NCBI GenBank assembly: GCA_021848345.1
Contig: JAJZUV010000010.1
Coordinates: 1 to 64,000 of the forward strand
Length of the DNA stretch: 64,000 bases
Origin: Pseudomonadota bacterium
GTDB lineage: Bacteria; Pseudomonadota; Gammaproteobacteria; Burkholderiales; Burkholderiaceae_C
Direction of reading: 5' to 3'
The position numbers were made by a program, and so were the translations under genes. Below, piece by piece: positions 58,642 to 64,000 of this stretch. Position 1 is the stretch's first letter; the number at the start of each line of letters is the position of its first letter. The notes beneath the pieces were generated by a model. It made no database searches, was not told the origin of the DNA, and was given only the letters and a program-made list of their open reading frames with translations.

Positions 58642-59529
58642 ATGCTGCGTGAAGCCCTGCGCCGCCGCGTGCGCATCGTCGCCGGCGGCGACGGCCGCGC
58701 GCCGGTGCAATACCTGCAGCCGGCCGGCGACCCCGGCCTGTTCGGGCCCGATTCGCAGACCTGGCGGGTACACGCCGACTTTCCCTCGATGATGGTCGGG
58801 GGCATCGGCGCGCTCATGCTGCAGGCGCTGCACCCGCTGGCCCTGGCCGGCGTGTGGGACCACTCCAGCTTTCGCCAGGACCTGCGCGGGCGCCTGGCCC
58901 GCACCGCGCGCTTCATCGCCGAGACCAGCTACGGCGGCACCGCGACCGCCGAGCAGGCGCTGGCGCGGGTGCGCGCCATCCACGCCCAGGTGCGAGGCCG
59001 CCACCCGGACGGCCGCGAATACCGCGCCGACGATCCGCGCCTGCTGTACTGGGTGCACCTGAGCGAGACCTGGAGTTTCCTGCACGCCCACCGCGTGTTC
59101 GTCGACCCCGGCATGCCACCCGCGCGCAGCGACCTCTACTTCGACGAAATGGCCCGCATCCCCATCGCGCTGGGCTGCGTGGAACAGGGGCTGCCCAACG
59201 CGCGCATCGCCCGCAGCGAAGCCCAGGCCGCCGAGGACCTGCTCGCCTACCGGGAGGAGCTGAAATTCTCCGAACGCTCGCGCTTCGTGCTCGACCTGCT
59301 GCGCCACATGCCCGCCGCCGACGCGCCCGGCGGACTGCAGCAGCTGTTCGTGCAGGCCGCGCTGCACGAACTGCCCTCCTGGGCCTACCCGATGATGCAG
59401 CTTCCCGCGCCCTCGCCGCTGCGCCGCGAGGCGCTGCGCGCCAGCATCCGCCTGCTCGCCCAGCCGCTGCGCTGGGCGCTGAAGGACGGCGTGGCCGCGC
59501 ACGCGCGACGCCGCATGGGGCGCGCCTGA
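58642..59529 (+). CDS. DUF2236 / oxygenase MpaB-family protein
   Basis: 295 residues. Family features: an N-terminal segment with QTWRVHADFPSMMVGGIGALMLQALHPLALAGVWDHSSF (conserved MxxGG..AL.LQ..HP), TARFIAETSYGGTATAEQALARVRAIHAQVRG, and YWVHLSETWSFLHAHRVF with the conserved histidines thought to bind haem in MpaB/latex-clearing-protein relatives. Fungal MpaB cleaves a prenyl chain oxidatively; bacterial members are unassigned. It lies 33 bases after the glyoxalase gene on the same strand. The 59530-59626 gap shows no gene. Confidence 0.88.
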   Translation: MLREALRRRVRIVAGGDGRAPVQYLQPAGDPGLFGPDSQTWRVHADFPSMMVGGIGALMLQALHPLALAGVWDHSSFRQDLRGRLARTARFIAETSYGGTATAEQALARVRAIHAQVRGRHPDGREYRADDPRLLYWVHLSETWSFLHAHRVFVDPGMPPARSDLYFDEMARIPIALGCVEQGLPNARIARSEAQAAEDLLAYREELKFSERSRFVLDLLRHMPAADAPGGLQQLFVQAALHELPSWAYPMMQLPAPSPLRREALRASIRLLAQPLRWALKDGVAAHARRRMGRA

Positions 59530-59626
59530 AGCGCGCCGCCGCGCGAACCGGATCTGGCGGCCGCGGCTCCAACGGCGCCATGGAAAGCGCTGGGGGCGGG
59601 GACAAGACTCCGAGTGCTGAGCGCCC

Positions 59627-60001
59627 TCAGAATAGATAGCGGTCGATGAACACCACTCCGAGCGCCGCGGCACTGAACATGATGAGCGAATAGATGGCAC
59701 GCCCGAGGCAACGATCCAGACGGTTCGTATGGGCATAGATCGCATCGCAATCGGCGAATAGGTCACCTACCGGGCTGCTGCGCCTGCGCCGGATATGGGC
59801 ACGGGGCAGCGTCATGGCTGCCGCGACGCTGAAGGCCTGTCCCCATGGATAGACGTACATGCCCAGTCGCGACTGCGTGTGTGGGTTCCTGCTCAACTTG
59901 CGCACCGTGACAAGCGCGAACACACCACAGAGCAAGAAGCTCAGCAGACACCCCACCATGGACAGGATAAACAGCACCGTCATGAAGGGAAGTCGGATCA
60001 T
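59627..60001 (-). CDS. Small inner-membrane protein, third gene of the unknown unit
   Basis: 124 residues with two predicted membrane helices, about 5-30 (VLFILSMVGCLLSFLLCGVFALV) and 100-121 (GRAIYSLIMFSAAALGVVFI), joined by a basic, mostly soluble loop (RRRRSSPVGDLFADCDAIYAHTNRLDR). No family recognised. Its start overlaps the stop of the upstream gene by 4 bases (ATGA), so the two are made together. A membrane partner or immunity-type role for the glycine-zipper protein is possible. Base composition is slightly less GC-rich than in neighbouring catabolic genes. Confidence 0.65.
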   Translation of the reverse strand: MIRLPFMTVLFILSMVGCLLSFLLCGVFALVTVRKLSRNPHTQSRLGMYVYPWGQAFSVAAAMTLPRAHIRRRRSSPVGDLFADCDAIYAHTNRLDRCLGRAIYSLIMFSAAALGVVFIDRYLF

Positions 60002-60987
60002 GACAGGGCATTCTGGAATGCCAGAACCTGGTCATACTGCTGACGTGTAAAGTCCTCGGCCGCCTGACCCGCCAAGATCGCTCCTGCCGCGACGGCGCCC
60101 GCGACGGCCAAGCCGGCAACGATCAGGACCCAACCCGCCGGGGTCAGCATCGCGACTGCGCTGAGGACTTCACCCGCTGCGGCAGCTCCCAAGCCCCCCG
60201 TAATCGCCGATCCACCGAATCCGGCCGCCTCGATTGCCGCCTGCCGGTGCCAATCCCCACCGGCATCGCGTACCGCGTCGACGTTTTGCGCCCGCCTGCC
60301 CAGGTCGACAACCAGGAGCCCGCGGCCCAGGTACCTGGCACAGGTCCCCAGCTTGGCGAGCATCCAGGCTTGCGTGGGTGTGCGCACGTCCAGGCGCGAG
60401 ATCTTCGGACTGTGGCGCACCCGGTCCGGCACCACGACGCCGCCGGATACCAGCATCCTGGAGCGCGGGAACCAGTTTCCGGTCAGTTGCGCGAGTTCCT
60501 GCCGGAACATCTGGTTGAGCTCGGCCCCGGTGCGCCGCAGGGTGTCGCGCAGCGAGGCCCGGGGCAGGCTTTTCGGCGCTCCGTCGCGCGTGGCATGGTG
60601 GTAAGCGTCGATGGCGCTCTGGTGGCGCTCCATCGCCTTGAGGAACCGCTCCATGCGGCCCCGATATACATCGGCTCCGGCACCGAGAGTGGCCCTTCCC
60701 ATCGATTCGTAGCGCTGGAAATCGGAGGTGAGCTCGGCCAGCGCCACGGTGTTCGCGCTGCCGAAGTCCTGGCACATGTCGCACAGCAGTTTGCCGTGCG
60801 GCTCCAGCATGCCGCAGTAGTCCCGTTCGTCGCTACCGTAATCGGAGCCGAGAAGATAGGGAACCTTGGGAGACAGCGAGCGCGGCTCGCGGCCGTAGCG
60901 GTCGCGCAGGCTGCCTTCGGGCACGTCGTGCCAGCGCGTGAGGGATTGCAGGTCAGAACCGTGGGGGCACATCAGGAGCGTGGGCAT
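59998..60987 (-). CDS. Unknown protein with Cys-rich N-terminus and glycine-zipper membrane segment (possible membrane-active effector)
   Basis: 329 residues, no signal peptide. The N-terminal part has CPHG at residue 7 and C58...C69-x-x-C72 (LLCDMCQDF), possibly a metal site. The middle is helical (about 85-165, RMERFLKAMERHQSAIDAYHH). Residues 190-240 contain SPKISRLDVRTPTQAWMLAKLGTCARYLGRGLLVVDLG, and 252-308 is a Gly/Ala-rich hydrophobic segment (GFGGSAITGGLGAAAAG then VLIVAGLAVAGAVAAGAI) that could span the membrane. The last two features resemble the C-terminal pore-forming regions of several type VI secretion effectors, but no PAAR, VgrG or Hcp is seen. Its start overlaps the upstream membrane-protein gene by 16 bases and its stop overlaps the next gene by 4. 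Confidence 0.65.
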   Translation of the reverse strand: MPTLLMCPHGSDLQSLTRWHDVPEGSLRDRYGREPRSLSPKVPYLLGSDYGSDERDYCGMLEPHGKLLCDMCQDFGSANTVALAELTSDFQRYESMGRATLGAGADVYRGRMERFLKAMERHQSAIDAYHHATRDGAPKSLPRASLRDTLRRTGAELNQMFRQELAQLTGNWFPRSRMLVSGGVVVPDRVRHSPKISRLDVRTPTQAWMLAKLGTCARYLGRGLLVVDLGRRAQNVDAVRDAGGDWHRQAAIEAAGFGGSAITGGLGAAAAGEVLSAVAMLTPAGWVLIVAGLAVAGAVAAGAILAGQAAEDFTRQQYDQVLAFQNALS

Positions 60988-61817
60988 GGCAGCTGCTTGC
61001 GTTGCGCGGCGCGGTCCGCCGACGACGCATGCAGCGTAGGCGGGCTGTATTTCCCGCATTCCCCTTGCACAGCAATGGCCAGCGACGCGTGGGGGTGCCT
61101 GCTCGCGCTCCGGGCTTGCCGAAGCAACACGCCAAGCGCGACCAGCAAGCTGCCGTCGGCCAGAACCAGCAGGGTGGCCAGGCTCCGCCAGGGATCCCAC
61201 TGCGCACAGCCCACCCAGGCGACGCTTCCGACCAGCACGGCGAAACCCGCGACCATGACGCCACGCCGCCCGATGCGCGCAGGGTGTCGATGCCCCGATG
61301 GCGTCACACCCTCTTGTGCCCGCGGACGGCCGGCCAGGAGGCTCGGCCACGCCTGGGCCGCCAGGCGTCGCCGCGATTTCCTGCGCGCGCCGGCCGATTC
61401 GGCCAGGCCGCGCACCCGGTGCAACAGGGCCAGGGCAAGCGCGGTGGCCGCTCCCGCCAAGCACTGCCAGGGCGTCCACTCGCCGAGCCAGGCCAGCAGC
61501 CCGCAGCCGGCCGCCGCGAGCGACAACCCCAGCACCGTGGCGAAGCGCCGCAGGATCCCGACGCACCAGCCGATCCCCGCGCTCAGTCGGCACCACCAAC
61601 GCCAGCGCTGCACCCTTTCGACGAGACCGCCGAAGGGCCGAAGAAACGCTACGTAGCCCAAGGGGCCGGCCAGGATCCTGACGAAGGTGCCGACCGCCCG
61701 GTGCGACACGCCGACCCGGCGCAGCAACATGGAGACCAGAACCACGACCAGGCCCACAAGCGCGTAGGGAACAAGCAATGACAACCAGGAGGTCCGGGCG
61801 CCGGCGCGCCTGCGCAT
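60972..61817 (-). CDS. Multi-helix membrane protein, first gene of the unknown unit
   Basis: About 281 residues with five to six hydrophobic helices (about 12-31, 46-60, 92-112, 117-133, 187-204, 211-233), separated by Arg-rich loops, and a hydrophilic C-terminus (HPHASLAIAVQGECGKYSPP). No family recognised. Start 61817 (MRRRAGARTS) has GAGG 6 bases upstream; the frame is open to ATGs at 61880 and 61931, which would add an Arg-rich leader. The gene overlaps the start of the next one by 16 bases. The DNA coding its C-terminus has a degenerate second copy just upstream of the gene (61954-62013). Confidence 0.6.
   Translation of the reverse strand: MRRRAGARTSWLSLLVPYALVGLVVVLVSMLLRRVGVSHRAVGTFVRILAGPLGYVAFLRPFGGLVERVQRWRWWCRLSAGIGWCVGILRRFATVLGLSLAAAGCGLLAWLGEWTPWQCLAGAATALALALLHRVRGLAESAGARRKSRRRLAAQAWPSLLAGRPRAQEGVTPSGHRHPARIGRRGVMVAGFAVLVGSVAWVGCAQWDPWRSLATLLVLADGSLLVALGVLLRQARSASRHPHASLAIAVQGECGKYSPPTLHASSADRAAQRKQLPCPRS
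61036..61096. repeat. Copy 1 of a diverged ~60-bp duplication (partner at 61954-62013)
   Basis: This stretch shares most bases with 61954-62013 in the same orientation, including TTCCCGCATT, a TTGC-type centre and CAGCG..GCGTGGGG. Here it codes for the C-terminus of the membrane protein; the partner copy lies upstream of that gene. Confidence 0.5.
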
Positions 61818-61953
61818 GCTGCGCCTCGTGCGTCGGCTGGATGGCTTGGATGGCAAGGTCGGCTCCCGCGGCGGGCCCATGCGGCCGCGCCGCGACTCGA
61901 GCCCCTTCGAATGGAAGGACGAGAAGGGCATGCCGAACCCGTGCCGTCTCAGC

Positions 61954-62013
61954 CTACGCGAGCGCGGATTCCCGCATTTCCCGTGCGCCGCAAGGGTAGG
62001 CAGCGCGTGGGGA
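61954..62013. repeat. Copy 2 of the ~60-bp duplication, noncoding
   Basis: In minus-strand translation it reads RYPHALPTLAAHGKCGN against RHPHASLAIAVQGECGKY in the gene, that is R-x-PHA...LA..G-x-CG. No start codon serves it, and a stop codon lies just before it. It is either a remnant of an older gene copy or an intergenic repeat captured as coding sequence in copy 1. Nothing else is seen between 61932 and 62107. Confidence 0.45.
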
Positions 62014-62107
62014 TATCGTGCTCAGCCTCTGCGCCAGGCGCCGAAGGCCGGCGTGGCCACGTGACCGCGCACGGGATTCGGCGCGACTCCTAGCCAGCAC
62101 AAGCCTA

Positions 62108-62123
62108 CACTCTGGCCAGAGTG
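62108..62123. promoter_or_regulatory. 16-bp palindromic operator of the toxin-antitoxin pair
   Basis: CACTCTGGCCAGAGTG is a perfect palindrome ending 13 bases before the antitoxin ATG. Antitoxins of this class bind such palindromes to repress their own operon. GGGAGA follows directly as the ribosome site. Confidence 0.6.
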
Positions 62124-62136
62124 GGAGATCTGGCGT

Positions 62137-62384
62137 ATGCAAGTCAACATTCTCGAATCCAAGAATCGCCTGTCCGAACTCGTGCGGCGCGCCGCTCAGG
62201 GTGAGGAGATCGTGATCGCCACGCGGGGGTACCGACGGTCAGGCTGGTGCCGGTGAACCCGCCCGAGCAGCCTCGGCGCGACGTGCTGGCGTGGCTGCGC
62301 AAGCATTCCGTTCCCCACCATGCGCGCCGCGGTGCCGAGCAAATCGACGCTGGAATCCAGCAAGAGCACGACGCGTGGGACTGA
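62137..62384 (+). pseudogene. Phd/YefM-type antitoxin gene with a frameshift
   Basis: About 82 residues when corrected. MQVNILESKNRLSELVRRAAQGEEIVIATRG is the typical Phd/YefM (VapB-like) DNA-binding N-terminus. At a run of five G (62225-62229) the frame is lost, giving a stop within a few codons (GYRRSGWCR). Adding one G restores VPTVRLVPVNPPEQPRRDVLAWLRKH and a C-terminal toxin-binding tail ending EHDAWD at 62384. Truncation would leave operator binding but remove the toxin-neutralising part. A homopolymer sequencing error is an equally good explanation. It overlaps the toxin gene by 10 bases. Confidence 0.8.
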
Positions 62385-62773
62385 TCTTCATCGACTCCTG
62401 CCTGGTGATCTACGCCTTCGAGGATCACCCGCTGCACGGCGAAGCCGATCGGCAAGCGTTCGCGCACGAAAACCCGGAAGACCTTGCCATCTCCCCACTG
62501 GTGATGCTCGAGTGCCTGGTAGCGCCCATTCGCGACGGCAACCTGGCTCTCCAACAGCACTACGAGCATGGCCTGCGGCAGTTCGAAATCCTGAACATGC
62601 CCGAGGAGGTCTACCGATCAGCCGCGCAGCTACGCGGGCGATTCGGACTCAAGACTCCGGACGCGCTGCATCTTGCCACGGCGATCATGCATGGGTGTCG
62701 CGCCTTTTGGACGGCCGATGAGCGCTTGCGGCGTGCCGCCGGATCTTTTGCGTTGAACGTGCTCGCCGCCTGA
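62375..62773 (+). CDS. PIN-domain toxin (VapC-type ribonuclease)
   Basis: 132 residues from GTG 62375, overlapping the antitoxin end. The four PIN acidic positions are present: Asp in LIFIDSCLVIYAFE, Glu in SPLVMLECLVAP, Asp in LKTPDALHLATAI and Asp in FWTADERLRRAAG. VapC toxins cut tRNA or rRNA. The gene is intact while its antitoxin as read is truncated, a combination a cell should not tolerate unless the frameshift is an error, the toxin is silent or another antitoxin covers it. ATG 62291 also opens this frame but would extend across the antitoxin. Confidence 0.88.
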   Translation: MGLIFIDSCLVIYAFEDHPLHGEADRQAFAHENPEDLAISPLVMLECLVAPIRDGNLALQQHYEHGLRQFEILNMPEEVYRSAAQLRGRFGLKTPDALHLATAIMHGCRAFWTADERLRRAAGSFALNVLAA

Positions 62774-62838
62774 GCAGGCCAGCCGGCGTTGCGCGGCGCA
62801 CACCTGTCCTAGTGCGGCGCCGGTGAAGGGCGGCGCCT

Positions 62839-63150
62839 TCAACCGGTGCTCAGCGAGCGGCCCAGCCGGGTCTCGACGGCGTCGATCTTGGAGGCCATGC
62901 GGCTTTGGTCACCGCGTCGGTAGTCCATCTTGAGGTTCATGGTGATCCGCGGGCAGTCGCGTTCGAGTTCGTCGAAGCAGGCCTTGACCACGCCGAACAC
63001 GCGATCCCAGTCGCCTTCCAGGATGGTGCCCATGGGCGTGAGCTGATAGGTCACGCCGCTGCGGTCGATGACGTCGAGGATGCGCGCGACGAAGGGGCTG
63101 ACGCTCTCGCCCTTGCCGCCGGGGGCCATCGCGAATTCCAGCAGAACCAT
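62839..63150 (-). CDS. Thiamine-binding MTH1187/YkoF-type protein (UPF0045)
   Basis: 103 residues, ferredoxin-like fold. MVLLEFAMAPGGKGESVSPFVARILDVIDRSGVTYQLTPMGTILEGDWDRVFGVVKACFDEL contains the family's SxSPFV, YQLTPMGTILEG and VKxCFDEL landmarks; ITMNLKMDYRRGDQSRMASKI forms the last strand and helix. These proteins bind thiamine or its pyrimidine part in structural studies; physiological role unclear. ATG 63150 is preferred; upstream in-frame codons are not family-like. The 63151-63301 gap shows no gene. Confidence 0.9.
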   Translation of the reverse strand: MVLLEFAMAPGGKGESVSPFVARILDVIDRSGVTYQLTPMGTILEGDWDRVFGVVKACFDELERDCPRITMNLKMDYRRGDQSRMASKIDAVETRLGRSLSTG

Positions 63151-63301
63151 TTCGGCTATCTCCAGGCTTGCCGCGCACCAGCGCGCGGTCCGGGCCATGC
63201 TAGCGTCGCCAGGCCGGGCCCGCAGGGCGCGCGATCATGCCCCCAACCCCGGTCGCGGTCGGTGCTTGCGCGGGCCCGGTCCCGCGCAAGCACGGCGAGG
63301 C

Positions 63302-63823
63302 TCAGGGCTGGATCTGCACGTAGCCCTGCTGCTGCAGCTCGATCAGGCGGGCCACGGCGCCGCCGTTGACCAGCACGCCGGGCAGCAGGTCGGCGTTGCC
63401 CCAGTGGTGGGCCATCATGGACACGCGGCATTCCTCGATCTGCACGCCCTGCTTGCGCAGCCCGGCGATGATAGGCGCGTAGGGGTTGCCGGTCTTGACG
63501 TGGCGGGCCGCGTCGTAGGCCTTGTCGTTGAGCACCATGTAGGCGCCGGCGCCGTGGAACACGCCGATGATCTTGCCGGTGATGTGGTCCTTGGCGTAGC
63601 GCATCGCCAGCAGGTGCATGTAGTTCATGCCCACGGGCAGGTCGCCGACGAAGGCGCGGTGATCCATGTTGAACACCACGTCGGCGTGTTTGAGGGGTAC
63701 GGGAATGTCGACGTGGATGGGGTCGGCCGCGGCGGGCGCCGGGGCGGCCATGGCCTGGGCGCTCAGCGCGAGGGCGGCACAACCCAGCAGCAGCTGCATG
63801 GTCTTGCGAAACGGAGGATTCAT
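63302..63823 (-). CDS. Periplasmic DsrE-family protein
   Basis: 173 residues. Signal peptide MNPPFRKTMQLLLGCAALALSAQAMA, then a DsrE/DsrF-like alpha/beta domain: ADVVFNMDHRAFVGDLPVGMNYMHLLAMRYAKDHITGKIIGVFHGAGAYMVLND, GNPYAPIIAGLRKQGVQIEECRVSMMAHHWGNADLLPGVLVNGGAVARLIELQQQGYV. The conserved Cys (EECRVSM) may take part in sulfur or thiol chemistry, as in other DsrE proteins. It sits just downstream of the outer-membrane barrel gene on the same strand. A good GGAGG lies upstream of ATG 63823. Confidence 0.88.
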   Translation of the reverse strand: MNPPFRKTMQLLLGCAALALSAQAMAAPAPAAADPIHVDIPVPLKHADVVFNMDHRAFVGDLPVGMNYMHLLAMRYAKDHITGKIIGVFHGAGAYMVLNDKAYDAARHVKTGNPYAPIIAGLRKQGVQIEECRVSMMAHHWGNADLLPGVLVNGGAVARLIELQQQGYVQIQP

Positions 63824-63933
63824 CGCTTGGTTCCTGGTGGAGGCGATCGCCGAGGCGAGCGCGGATGTCGGCGCGGCACGATGCGTGCCGCGCCGCATGC
63901 CCGGTGGGCATGTGCTGCGGGGCCCGGCGCGCG

Positions 63934-64000
63934 TCAGAAGCTGACGATGGCGTACAGGTCCAGTTCGTTGCCCATGGCGGCCGCGGTGCTCTGCGCGAGC
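63934..64000 (-). CDS. C-terminal end of an outer-membrane beta-barrel protein (runs off the window)
   Basis: Only the last 21 residues are inside the window: LAQSTAAAMGNELDLYAIVSF. The alternating hydrophobic pattern and terminal Phe are the C-terminal beta-strand signature recognised by the BAM machinery. GNELDLYA resembles the last strand of alginate-export-type (AlgE-like) porins, but this is too short for a firm assignment. Confidence 0.55.
   Translation of the reverse strand, partial: LAQSTAAAMGNELDLYAIVSF

Noticed and set aside
59998..61599. One 533-residue protein from the long minus-strand frame
   Set aside because: The upstream part overlaps the membrane-protein gene in another frame and is of shadow composition; the protein most likely starts at 60987 (MPTLLMCPHG).

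Overview
The window is very GC-rich bacterial DNA with short intergenic gaps, frequent ATGA/TGATG gene overlaps and a gene content typical of an aerobic betaproteobacterium, most probably Burkholderiales. The lineage is inferred from gene content and style only, because no rRNA or other marker gene is present. Catabolic genes dominate. I see no tRNA, rRNA, CRISPR array, transposase, integrase or phage gene.

Layout. 1-955: start of a chemoreceptor. 1180-11410 (minus): a LysR regulator, a DUF1445 (D-glutamate cyclase-type) protein, a complete branched-chain-type ABC importer (livKHMGF) and a single-chain 5-oxoprolinase, which together look like one uptake-and-hydrolysis unit. 11495-13853: pirin, a carboxymuconolactone decarboxylase-like protein and an aldo/keto reductase. 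14034-22753: aerobic benzoate degradation by the box (benzoyl-CoA epoxidation) pathway. Benzoate-CoA ligase and an alpha/beta hydrolase run one way; boxC, boxB, boxA and a 3-hydroxyacyl-CoA dehydrogenase run the other way, with a palindromic candidate operator between them. 22872-27755: envelope and secreted proteins plus a cation-efflux protein. 27943-38665: acyl-CoA catabolism in two divergent units around an IclR regulator, including an APH kinase next to an acyl-CoA dehydrogenase. 38811-45209: small protein, drug-efflux-type MFS, and a PfkB kinase + Lon-like protease unit behind an excellent FNR-type site. 45345-52901: an AroB-like chimera of unknown function, threonine aldolase, serine deaminase, an amino-acid oxidase-type flavoenzyme, nitroreductase and a GMC oxidoreductase. 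52973-53345: a two-copy ~186-bp tandem repeat. 53345-59529: methylmalonate-semialdehyde dehydrogenase with a divergent LysR gene, a frameshifted thiolase, enoyl-CoA hydratase, glyoxalase and a DUF2236 protein. 59627-62773: a three-gene unit of unknown function resembling a membrane-active effector with membrane partners, a degenerate duplicated segment, and a Phd/PIN toxin-antitoxin pair whose antitoxin is frameshifted. 62839-64000: thiamine-binding-type protein, a DsrE protein and the last residues of an outer-membrane barrel.

How the parts fit. BclA makes benzoyl-CoA, BoxA/BoxB epoxidise it, BoxC opens the ring, and the dehydrogenase acts late in the beta-oxidation-like end. boxD and the usual regulator boxR are not in the window. 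The acyl-CoA genes, MmsA, thiolase and hydratases suggest broad use of aromatic, branched and hydroxylated acids.

The items most worth a second look are the AroB-like chimera (45345-46343), the 59627-61817 unit, the split ACAD10/11-like kinase-dehydrogenase pair, the DUF1445 + transporter + 5-oxoprolinase unit, and the FNR site placed exactly at -41.5 of a predicted promoter for the Lon/PfkB unit.
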